Assembly: GCA_963682175.1 (NCBI GenBank) | Contig: OY821786.1 | Coordinates: 24,202,501 to 24,266,500, forward strand | Direction: 5' to 3' | Length of the DNA: 64,000 bases | Origin: Triglochin maritima | Lineage: Eukaryota; Streptophyta; Magnoliopsida; Alismatales; Juncaginaceae | Shown here: piece after piece, positions 1 through 9,856 of the stretch | Layout: each line of letters opens with the position of its first letter | Numbering within the stretch: the stretch's first letter is position 1 | Notes under the pieces: generated by a model | The model's input: only the letters and a program-made list of their open reading frames with translations | What the model was told of the DNA's origin: nothing | The model's database searches: none | Program-made: the position numbers and the translations under genes

Positions 1-1458
1 GCTTTTGCTTTTGATGTTATTTGCATGCCCTTTTCCACGTGGATCACTCTTATTGGCTTCATGGCTGCCCAAAGAAAGCTCCACCCCATCATTTTTGAAT
101 TCCTCCCTCATGATTGGTTCTTCCACAAAGCAAACTTGACTACTTTTTATGACATCTTTTCTTTTTTGTCCTCCTTTTTCTTTTTGTCCCCCACCTTTTG
201 CTTTTGGTTCCCCAAGCCCTACCCCATGTGCTCCACCTCCGGTGGCCTCCTCACCTCCGGCAGCCACTCCGGTGACCTTTTCCGGCGAGCCTCCGGCGGC
301 CACCTCCTCCCCGTCGGCGTCCCCCAACTTCATTTTTCCCGCATTTTCTTCCCCCACCATCTCCTCATTGTCCTTCTCTTCGTGTGAGCATACCTTCTTC
401 CCATCTCTTCCAACCACCACCCATGCCTTCTTCTTCTCATTTCCGGTTAGCCTCTCTAGTGACTTCTCTTGAGCTTTGCATGGACATCTTGCCAATGTGT
501 GACCAACCTCCTTGCATGTGTCGCAATATCCCATCCTCCACTCGTATTCCACCCTAATATCCTCCACCTCACCATCCTCTACTTGCACTTGGATCTTTGA
601 TGGATATTCAAATGAGCATGGCACCTCCACACAAACTCGAGCATATGACAAACGCCTCCCCGATGCCGTATTCTCATCCATGTAAAGGGGACGGCCAACC
701 ACACTTGCTATGGTACTAAGGTTTTTGGGTGACCAAAACCTCAAGTCAAGCTCCGGCATGCGAATCCATATGGGCACCGTGGACATTTTCTCCTTCTTCA
801 TCACCGTTGTGGGAGTCCACCTTTGCACTACAAGGGGCGTTCCCCTCACAAACCATGGTCCATTCTCAAGAGCAAAATCTAAGTCCTTATCCAATGTGAA
901 TCTAAACAAAAGGAAACCTTCTAGCCGGCGTATTACCTCAAGGCCGCCGGTGATCTTCCACGCCCTTTGCAAGAACTTCTCCAAAGTAGGTAGATGTGGT
1001 TTGAAATCAACAAAATAACCAAGAAGTACCTTGTCCCATTTCTTTAATGCCTCCACCACCGCCTCCCTTGAGCACTTCGCCATGCACACTCCTTCCTTTA
1101 CCACCGGTGCAACAAACTCTAGGGCCGTGGATGCCCTTGGATTAGAGGAGAAGAGATCCGTCCATCTTCTTCCCACCACATTCTCCTCATTCTCTCCATT
1201 TTCCGCATCGCCGGAGTTCTCGCCGTCCGGCGGGGCTAGCCCACCGGAGACGGCGAGGTAAGGTCGGCTGTCGACCTGGGGTGGCCGGCCGGCAGCCACA
1301 GCAGCCAAGGAAGGCCAAGGCACTCCTTGTACACCCCCATCTTCTAAAAACGAAACTAACCCGAGATGGCCGGATTTTGTGATATTCCGGCCACCACCAC
1401 CGGCGCCGGTGATGGTGGTGGGCCGGCAGGCATCCAGAGGTCGCCGGCCAACATCCAT
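1..1458 (-). CDS. LINE ORF1 protein, DUF4283 plus zinc knuckle (3' end outside window)
   Basis: Nucleic-acid-binding ORF1-type protein of a plant LINE, presumed to coat the element's RNA. Reading from ATG at 1458 gives 486 codons with no stop down to base 1, so the frame is intact in the window but has no visible end. The start has a strong context (G at -3, G at +4). Residues about 125-290 match the DUF4283-type region of copy 2, including KVLLGYFVDFKPHLPTLEK near 143, LENGPWFVRGTPLV, and PLYMDENTASGRRLSYARV. A CX2CX4HX4C knuckle (C-DT-C-KEVG-H-TLAR-C) sits at residues 312-325, bases 484-525. The tail is Gly-, Glu- and Lys-rich. Copy 2 starts at a Met aligned with Leu in LAAVAAGRPP here, so the first 50 or so residues may be a lineage-specific extension; the next in-frame Met is at residue 126. 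The fragment could belong to a full LINE or to an ORF1-only element like copy 2. Confidence 0.85.
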   Translation of the reverse strand, partial: MDVGRRPLDACRPTTITGAGGGGRNITKSGHLGLVSFLEDGGVQGVPWPSLAAVAAGRPPQVDSRPYLAVSGGLAPPDGENSGDAENGENEENVVGRRWTDLFSSNPRASTALEFVAPVVKEGVCMAKCSREAVVEALKKWDKVLLGYFVDFKPHLPTLEKFLQRAWKITGGLEVIRRLEGFLLFRFTLDKDLDFALENGPWFVRGTPLVVQRWTPTTVMKKEKMSTVPIWIRMPELDLRFWSPKNLSTIASVVGRPLYMDENTASGRRLSYARVCVEVPCSFEYPSKIQVQVEDGEVEDIRVEYEWRMGYCDTCKEVGHTLARCPCKAQEKSLERLTGNEKKKAWVVVGRDGKKVCSHEEKDNEEMVGEENAGKMKLGDADGEEVAAGGSPEKVTGVAAGGEEATGGGAHGVGLGEPKAKGGGQKEKGGQKRKDVIKSSQVCFVEEPIMREEFKNDGVELSLGSHEANKSDPRGKGHANNIKSKS

Positions 1459-1594
1459 GTCCGGTGGGGGGCTGGAGGGAGGCTCCCCCACATTTCTCCT
1501 CACTCCCCTCAACTTTCTCTCTCTAGAACTAGTTTTTCTCCAGAGCTTCTCTCTCTAGAACTCGTTTTTTTTCCCTCTCTTGTTCCCCCCCCCC
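1459..1594 (-). promoter_or_regulatory. 5' leader of LINE copy 1
   Basis: The 136-bp stretch between the probable element end and the ORF1 ATG is GA-rich on the sense strand and holds the leader motifs shared with copy 2. An out-of-frame upstream ATG at 1493 opens a 45-codon frame that ends at 1356, inside the main ORF, and could reduce ORF1 translation; copy 2 lacks it. Plant LINEs carry internal 5' promoters, so this region presumably includes one, but no defined promoter motif is visible. The ten-base C run at 1585-1594 (G run on the sense strand) is at the boundary and could be element, target, or untemplated sequence. Confidence 0.55.
1516..1569 (-). repeat. Direct repeat in the leader of copy 1 (22 bp, period 32)
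   Basis: Bases 1516-1537 and 1548-1569 on the plus strand are near-identical 22-mers of the form TCTCTCTCTAGAACT followed by A/C, then G and T5, with one mismatch. Copy 2 has only one full unit, with the second degraded, so the repeat either expanded in copy 1 or decayed in copy 2. Confidence 0.75.
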
Positions 1595-2383
1595 TCCCAT
1601 TGTCCTTCTCTCTCCCTCTCCTATCCACTCTCCCCTTCTCCTTCTCTCTGCGTGCCCTTATTCTTCTCTCCGTCGTTCTCCTTCTCTCTCCTTGTCCTCT
1701 CTCTTGTTCTCCTTCTCATCTCCTTCTTCTTCTTCTTCTCCTCCTCCTCCTCCTCTCTCCTTCTTCTCCCTCCTCCTCCTCTTCCTCCTCTCTCTCCTTC
1801 TCTTTCTCTCATCCCTCTCCTTCTCCTTCGCTTGTCCTTCTCTCTCCTCCTCCCTCTTCTTTTCCTCTCCGTCACCTTCACTCTCTCTCACTCCTCTCGT
1901 TCTCCTTCCCTCTCCCCCTTCTCCGTCTCTCTATTCCTCTCTCTCCTTACCTTTTATCTCTACTTCTCATTCTCCCTCCCTCTTTCCTTCTCTCCTTCCC
2001 TTCCAGTCCCCTCTTCCTTCTCTCTCTCCTTCTCCATCTAGCTAACTTACCGACTCCCTCACTCTTTCTCCCCCTCTTCTTCTCTTTCTCTCTCTCCTTT
2101 TCCTTCATTCACAGTCTCCTTCTCTCTCCTCTCTCTACTTCTCGCTCTAATTAACTCTCTCCCCTTCTCCGTTTCACTCCCTCCTTATCTCTCCCTCTCT
2201 CTCCTTCTCTATTGTTCTCTCTACTTCTCCATCTCTCCTTGCCCTTCTCACTCCCTCCCCCTCTGTCCACCTCTCCTCTCTCTCCTTCTCCTTCTACCTC
2301 TCTCCATCTCTCCCTCTCTCCTTGTTTCCCCATTTCCTTCTCTCTCGTCCTACACTCTCCTTCTCTCTCCCCACTCCTTCTCC

Positions 2384-5300
2384 TTGTTTTTCACTCTCTT
2401 ATTGTCCCGCGCTCTCTCCTTCTCACTCCTCTCTCTGATTCTCCCTTCTATCTTCTATCTTCTCTCTCCTTATCCTTCACTCTTCGTCTTCAATCTCCTT
2501 CCCTCTCTCTCCTTCTCCTCTACTTCAATACCTCTCCTTCCCTTTCCCTTTTTCCTTCTCCTTCTCTCTCTTCTTCCTGTCTCTCTCTCTCCCTCGCTTG
2601 CCTTCTCCTCTTGCTTCTCTCCCTCCCTCTCCTTCTCCTTCCCATCTCCGCTCTTCTCCCCCTCTCCGTCTCCTCCTCTCTCCGTCTTCCTCCTTCCCCC
2701 TCCATCTCCCTCTACTTCTCTCTCCTTGTCCATCTCTCTCCCCCTCCTCTCTCACTCTGTCGTACTCTCTCGCTCTCCTCCTTCTTCTCCCCTCTTTCCT
2801 CCTCCTCTATCTCTCCTCTCTTCGTCTCCTTCTCCTTCTCGCTCTCCTCCCCTCCCACTCCCATTGTCCTTCTCTCTCCCTCTCCTATCCACTCTCCCCT
2901 TCTCCTTCTCTCTGCGTGCCCTTATTCTTCTCTCCGTCGTTCTCCTTCTCTCTCCTTGTCCTCTCTCTTGTTCTCCTTCTCATCTCCTTCTTCTTCTCCT
3001 CCTCCTCCTCTCTCCTTCTTCTCCCTCCTCCTCCTCTTCCTCCTCTCTCTCCTTCTCTTTCTCTCATCCCTCTCCTTCTCCTTCGCTTGTCCTTCTCTCT
3101 CCTCCTCCCTCTTCTTTTCCTCTCTGTCACCTTCACTCTCTCTCACTCCTCTCGTTCTCCTTCCCTCTCCCCCTTCTCCGTCTCTCTATTCCTCTCTCTC
3201 CTTACCTTTTATCTCTACTTCTCCTTCTCCCTCCCTCTTTCCTTCTCTCCTTCCCTTTCAGTCCCCTCTTCCTTCTCTCTCTCCTTCTCCATCTAGCTCA
3301 CTTACCGACTCCCTCACTCTTTCTCCCCCTCTCCTTCTCTTTCTCTCTCTCCTTTTCCTTCATTCACAGTCTCCTTCTCTCTCCTCTCTCTACTTCTCGC
3401 TCTAATTCACTCTCTCCCCTTCTCCGTTTCACTCCCTCCTTATCTCTCCCTCTCTCTCCTTCTCTATTGTTCTCTCTACTTCTCCATCTCTCCTTGCCCT
3501 TCTCACTCCCTCCCCCTCTGTCCACCTCTCCTCTCTCTCCTTCTCCTTCTACCTCTCTCCATCTCTCCCTCTCTCCTTGTTTCCCCATTTCCTTCTCTCT
3601 CGTCCTACACTCTCCTTCTCTCTCCCCACTCCTCCTTGTTTTTCATTCTCTTATTGTCCCGCGCTCTCTCCTTCTCACTCCTCTCTCTGATTCTCCCTTC
3701 TATCTTCTCTCTCCTTATCCTTCACTCTTCGTCTTCAATCTCCTTCCCTCTCTCTCCTTCTCCTCTACTTCAATACCTCTCCTTCCCTTTCCCTTTTTCC
3801 TTCTCCTTCTCTCTCTTCTTCCTGTCTCTCTCTCTCCCTCGCTTGCCTTCTCCTCTTGCTTCTCTCCCTCCCTCTCCTTCTCCTTCCCATCTCCGCTCTT
3901 CTCCCCCTCTCCGTCTCCTCCTCTCTCCGTCTTCCTCCTTCCCCCTCCATCTCCCTCTACTTCTCTCTCCGTGTCCATCTCTGTCCCCCTCCTCTCTCAC
4001 TCTGTCGTACTCTCTCGCTCTCCTCCTTCTTCTCCCCTCTTTCCTCCTCCTCTATCTCTCCTCTCTTCGTCTCCTTCTCGCTCTCCTCTCCTCCCACTCC
4101 CATTGTCCTTCTCTCTCCCTCTCCTATCCACTCTCCCCTTCTCCTTCTCTCTGCGTGCCCTTATTCTTCTCTCCGTCGTTCTCCTTCTCTCTCCTTGTCC
4201 TCTCTCTTGTTCTCCTTCTCATCTCCTTCTTCTTCTCCTCCTCCTCCTCTCTCCTTCTTCTCCCTCCTCCTCCTCTTCCTCCTCTCTCTCCTTCTCTTTC
4301 TCTCATCCCTCTCCTTCTCCTTCGCTTGTCCTTCTCTCTCCTCCTCCCTCTTCTTTTCCTCTCTGTCACCTTCACTCTCTCTCACTCCTCTCGTTCTCCT
4401 TCCCTCTCCCCCTTCTCCGTCTCTCTATTCCTCTCTCTCCTTACCTTTTATCTCTACTTCTGCTTCTCCCTCCCTCTTTCCTTCTCTCCTTCCCTTCCAG
4501 TCCCCTCTTCCTTCTCTCTCTCCTTCTCCATCTAGCTCACTTACCGACTCCCTCACTCTTTCTCCCCCTCTCCTTCTCTTTCTCTCTCTCCTTTTCCTTC
4601 ATTCACAGTCTCCTTTGCTCTCCTCTCTCTACTTCTCGCTCTAATTCACTCTCTCCCCTTCTCTGTTTCACTCCCTCCTTATCTCTCCCTCTCTCTCCTT
4701 CTCTATTGTTCTCTCTACTTCTCCATCTCTCCTTGCCCTTCGCACTCCCTCCCCCTCTGTCCACCTCTCCTCTCTCTCCTTCTCCTTCTACCTCTCTCCA
4801 TCTCTCCCTCTCTCCTTGTTTCCCCATTTCCTTCTCTCTCGTCCTACACTCTCCTTCTCTCTCCCCACTCCTTCTCCTTGTTTTTCACTCTCTTATTGTC
4901 CCGCGCTCTCTCCTTCTTACTCCTCTCTCTGATTCTCCCTTCTATCTTCTATCTTCTCTCTCCTTATCCTTCACTCTTCGTCTTCAATCTCCTTCCCTCT
5001 CTCTCCTTCTCCTCTACTTCAATACCTCTCCTTCCCTTTCCCTTTTTCCTTCTCCTTCTCTCTCTTCTTCCTGTCTCTCTCTCTCCCTCGCTTGCCTTCT
5101 CCTCTTGCTTCTCTCCCTCCCTCTCCTTCTCCTTCCCATCTCCGCTATTCTCCCCCTCTCCGTCTCCTCCTCTCTCCGTCTTCCTCCTTCCCCCTCCATC
5201 TCCCTCTACTTCTCTGTCCTTGACCATCTCTCTCCCCCTCCTCTCTCACTCTGTCGTACTCTCTCGCTCTCCTCCTTCTTCTCCCCTCTTTCCTCCTCCT

Positions 5301-8300
5301 CTATCTCTCCTCTCTTCGTCTCCTTCTCGCTCTCCTCCCTCCCACTCCCATTGTCCTTCTCTCTCCCTCTCCTATCCACTCTCCCCTTCTGCTTCTCTCT
5401 GCGTTCCCTTATTCTTCTCTCCGTCGTTCTCCTTCTCTCTCCTTGTCCTCTCTCTTGTTCTCCTTCTCATCTACTTCTTCTTCTTCTCCTCCTCCTCCTC
5501 TCTCCTTCTTCTCCCTCCTCCTCCTCTTCCTCCTCTCTCTCCTTCTCTTTCTCTCATCCCTCTCCTTCTCCTTCGCTTGTCCTTCTCTCTCCTCCTCCCT
5601 CTTCTTTTCCTCTCTGTCACCTTCACTCTCTCTCACTCCTCTCGTTCTCCTTCCCTCTCCCCCTTCTCCGTCTCTCTATTCCTCTCTCTCCTTACCTTTT
5701 ATCTCTACTTCTCCTTCTCCCTCCCTCTTTCCTTCTCTCCTTCCCTTCCAGTCCCCTCTTCCTTCTCTCTCTCCTTCTCCATCTAGCTCACTTACCGACT
5801 CCCTCACTCTTTCTCCCCCTCTCCTTCTCTTTCTCTCTCTCCTTTTCCTTCATTCACAGTCTCCTTCGCTCTCCTCTCTCTACTTCTCGCTCTAATTCAC
5901 TCTCTCCCCTTCTCCGTTTCACTCCCTCCTTATCTCTCCCTCTCTCTCCTTCTCTATTGTTCTCTCTACTTCTCCATCTCTCCTTGCCCTTCTCACTCCC
6001 TCCCCCTCTGTCCACCTCTCCTCTCTCTCCTTCTCCTTCTACCTCTCTCCCTCTCTCCTTGTTTCCCCATTTCCTTCTCTCTCGTCCTACACTCTCCTTC
6101 TCTCTCCCCACTCCTTCTCCTTGTTTTTCACTCTCTTATTGTCCCGCGCTCTCTCCTTCTCACTCCTCTCTCTGATTCTCCCTTCTATCTTCTATCTTCT
6201 CTCTCCTTATCCTTCACTCTTCGTCTTCAATCTCCTTCCCTCTCTCTCCTTCTCCTCTACTTCAATACCTCTCCTTCCCTTTCCCTTTTTCCTTCTCCTT
6301 CTCCCTCTTCTTCCTGTCTCTCTCTCTCTCCCTCGCTTGCCTTCTCCTCTTGCTTCTCTCCCTCCCTCTCCTTCTCCTTCCCATCTCCGCTCTTCTCCCC
6401 CTCTCCGTCTCCTCCTCTCTCCGTCTTCCTCCTTCCCCCTCCATCTCCCTCTACTTCTCTCTCCTTGTCCATCTCTCTCCCCCTCCTCTCTCACTCTGTC
6501 GTACTCTCTCGCTCTCCTCCTTCTTCTCCCCTCTTTCCTCCTCCTCTATCTCTCCTCTCTTCTTCTCCTTCTCGCTCTCCTCCCTCCCACTCCCATTGTC
6601 CTTCTCTCTCCCTCTCCTATCCACTCTCCCTTCTCCTTCTCTCTGCGTTCCCTTATTCTTCTCTCCGTCGTTCTCCTTCTCTCTCCTTGTCCTCTCTCTT
6701 GTTCTCCTTCTCATCTACTTCTTCTTCTTCTCCTCCTCCTCCTCTCTCCTTCTTCTCCCTCCTCCTCCTCTTCCTCCTCTCTCTCCTTCTCTTTCTCTCA
6801 TCCCTCTCCTTCTCCTTCGCTTGTCCTTCTCTCTCCTCCTCCCTCTTCTTTTCCTCTCTGTCACCTTCACTCTCTCTCACTCCTCTCGTTCTCCTTCCCT
6901 CTCCCCCTTCTCCGTCTCTCTATTCCTCTCTCTCCTTACCTTTTATCTCTACTTCTCCTTCTCCCTCCCTCTTTCCTTCTCTCCTTCCCTTCCAGTCCCC
7001 TCTTCCTTCTCTCTCTCCTTCTCCATCTAGCTCACTTACCGACTCCCTCACTCTTTCTCCCCCTCTCCTTCTCTTTCTCTCTCTCCTTTTCCTTCATTCA
7101 CAGTCTCCTTCGCTCTCCTCTCTCTACTTCTCGCTCTAATTCACTCTCTCCCCTTCTCCGTTTCACTCCCTCCTTATCTCTCCCTCTCTCTCCTTCTCTA
7201 TTGTTCTCTCTACTTCTCCATCTCTCCTTGCCCTTCTCACTCCCTCCCCCTCTGTCCACCTCTCCTCTCTCTCCTTCTCCTTCTACCTCTCTCCCTCTCT
7301 CCTTGTTTCCCCATTTCCTTCTCTCTCGTCCTACACTCTCCTTCTCTCTCCCCACTCCTTCTCCTTGTTTTTCACTCTCTTATTGTCCCGCGCTCTCTCC
7401 TTCTCACTCCTCTCTCTGATTCTCCCTTCTATCTTCTATCTTCTCTCTCCTTATCCTTCACTCTTCGTCTTCAATCTCCTTCCCTCTCTCTCCTTCTCCT
7501 CTACTTCAATACCTCTCCTTCCCTTTCCCTTTTTCCTTCTCCTTCTCCCTCTTCTTCCTGTCTCTCTCTCTCTCCCTCGCTTGCCTTCTCCTCTTGCTTC
7601 TCTCCCTCCCTCTCCTTCTCCTTCCCATCTCCGCTCTTCTCCCCCTCTCCGTCTCCTCCTCTCTCCGTCTTCCTCCTTCCCCCTCCATCTCCCTCTACTT
7701 CTCTCTCCTTGTCCATCTCTCTCCCCCTCCTCTCTCACTCTGTCGTACTCTCTCGCTCTCCTCCTTCTTCTCCCCTCTTTCCTCCTCCTCTATCTCTCCT
7801 CTCTTCTTCTCCTTCTCGCTCTCCTCCCTCCCACTCCCATTGTCCTTCTCTCTCCCTCTCCTATCCACTCTCCCTTCTCCTTCTCTCTGCGTTCCCTTAT
7901 TCTTCTCTCCGTCGTTCTCCTTCTCTCTCCTTGTCCTCTCTCTTGTTCTCCTTCTCATCTACTTCTTCTTCTTCTCCTCCTCCTCCTCTCTCCTTCTTCT
8001 CCCTCCTCCTCCTCTTCCTCCTCTCTCTCCTTCTCTTTCTCTCATCCCTCTCCTTCTCCTTCGCTTGTCCTTCTCTCTCCTCCTCCCTCTTCTTTTCCTC
8101 TCTGTCACCTTCACTCTCTCTCACTCCTCTCGTTCTCCTTCCCTCTCCCCCTTCTCCGTCTCTCTATTCCTCTCTCTCCTTACCTTTTATCTCTACTTCT
8201 CCTTCTCCCTCCCTCTTTCCTTCTCTCCTTCCCTTCCAGTCCCCTCTTCCTTCTCTCTCTCCTTCTCCATCTAGCTAACTTACCGACTCGCTCACTCTTT

Positions 8301-9856
8301 CTCCCCCTCTCCTTCTCTTTCTCTCTCTCCTTTTCCTTCATTCACAGTCTCCTTCGCTCTCCTCTCTCTACTTCTCGCTCTAATTCACTCTCTCCCCTTC
8401 TCCGTTTCACTCCCTCCTTATCTCTCCCTCTCTCTCCTTCTCTATTGTTCTCTCTACTTCTCCATCTCTCCTTGCCCTTCTCACTCCCTCCCCCTCTGTC
8501 CACCTCTCCTCTCTCTCCTTCTCCTTCTACCTCTCTCCCTCTCTCCTTGTTTCCCCATTTCCTTCTCTCTCGTCCTACACTCTCCTTCTCTCTCCCCACT
8601 CCTTCTCCTTGTTTTTCACTCTCTTATTGTCCCGCGCTCTCTCCTTCTCACTCCTCTCTCTGATTCTCCCTTCTATCTTCTATCTTCTCTCTCCTTATCC
8701 TTCACTCTTCGTCTTCAATCTCCTTCCCTCTCTCTCCTTCTCCTCTACTTCAATACCTCTCCTTCCCTTTCCCTTTTTCCTTCTCCTTCTCTCTCTTCTT
8801 CCTATCTCTCTCTCTCCCTCGCTTGCCTTCTCCTCTTGCTTCTCTCCCTCCCTCTCCTTCTCCTTCCCATCTCCGCTCTTCTCCCCCTCTCCGTCTCCTC
8901 CTCTCTCCGTCTTCCTCCTTCCCCCTCCATCTCCCTCTACTTCTCTCTCCTTGTCCATCTCTCTCCCCCTCCTCTCTCACTCTGTCGTACTCTCTCGCTC
9001 TCCTCCTTCTTCTCCCCTCTTTCCTCCTCCTCTATCTCTCCTCTCTTCGTCTCCTTCTCCTTCTCGCTCTCCTCCCTCCCACTCCCATTGTCCTTCTCTC
9101 TCCCTCTCCTATCCACTCTCCCCTTCTCCTTCTCTCTGCGTTCCCTTATTCTTCTCTCCGTCGTTCTCCTTCTCTCTCCTTGTCCCCCTCTTGTTCTCCT
9201 TCTCATCTACTTCTTCTTCTTCTCCTCCTCCTCCTCTCTCCTTCTTCTCCCTCCTCCTCCTCTTCCTCCTCTCTCTCCTTCTCTTTCTCTCATCCCTCTC
9301 CTTCTCCTTCGCTTGTCCTTCTCTCTCCTCCTCCCTCTTCTTTTCCTCTCTGTCACCTTCACTCTCTCTCACTCCTCTCGTTCTCCTTCCCTCTCCCCCT
9401 TCTCCGTCTCTCTATTCCTCTCTCTCCTTACCTTTTATCTCTACTTCTCCTTCTCCCTCCCTCTTTCCTTCTCTCCTTCCCTTCCAGTCCCCTCTTCCTT
9501 CTCTCTCTCCTTCTCCATCTAGCTCACTTACCGACTCCCTCACTCTTTCTCCCCCTCTCCTTCTCTTTCTCTCTCTCCTTTTCCTTCATTCACAGTCTCC
9601 TTCGCTCTCCTCTCTCTACTTCTCGCTCTAATTCACTCTCTCCCCTTCTCCGTTTCACTCCCTCCTTATCTCTCCCTCTCTCTCCTTCTCTATTGTTCTC
9701 TCTACTTCTCCATCTCTCCTTGCCCTTCTCACTCCCTCCCCCTCTGTCCACCTCTCCTCTCTCTCCTTCTCCTTCTACCTCTCTCCCTCTCTCCTTGTTT
9801 CCCCATTTCCTTCTCTCTCGTCCTACACTCTCCTTCTCTCTCCCCACTCCTTCTCC
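2384..9856. repeat. Array sub-block with 1242-1252-bp monomers
   Basis: Six units. From the third onward they share diagnostic variants: ATCTACTTCTTCTTC in place of ATCTCCTTC, and GCGTTCCCTTA in place of GCGTGCCCTTA. The pair starting at 6121 and 7365 is nearly identical, sharing TTCTCCCTCTTCTTCCTG, CTCTTCTTCTCCTTCTCG and a one-C loss in CACTCTCCCTTC, with spacing 1244 bp. This indicates a recent single-monomer duplication. Confidence 0.8.

Larger units (their letters stand above)
1..1594 (-). mobile_element. LINE-like non-LTR retrotransposon, copy 1 (5' part, cut by window edge)
   Basis: Read on the minus strand, this segment has a GA-rich 5' leader followed by an open ORF1 that continues past base 1. 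Its protein and leader are clearly related to the complete copy at 54978-57864: both share the leader motifs AGAGAGAGAAGCTCTGGAGA and AGAGAGAGAAAGTTGAGGG. The 5' end lies in or next to a run of ten C on the plus strand (1585-1594), after which the satellite begins in mid-monomer. The minus strand just inside that run reads GGGAACAAG, like AGAACAAG at the 5' end of copy 2, so this end is probably a genuine element terminus and not a truncation. The 3' part, including any reverse transcriptase ORF, poly(A) tail and second target-site duplication, would lie outside the window. Relationship to copy 2 is seen directly; the LINE assignment rests on domain knowledge. Confidence 0.8.

Noticed and set aside
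25..1261. Plus-strand open frames in the first 1.3 kb
   Set aside because: They lie opposite the open ORF1 of copy 1, which is supported by homology to copy 2 and by the zinc knuckle.
2470..2733. Short minus-strand frames rich in Arg, Glu, Gly and Lys in every monomer
   Set aside because: They are the GA-rich complement of the same repeat, occur in overlapping frames, and have no motif beyond low-complexity charge.
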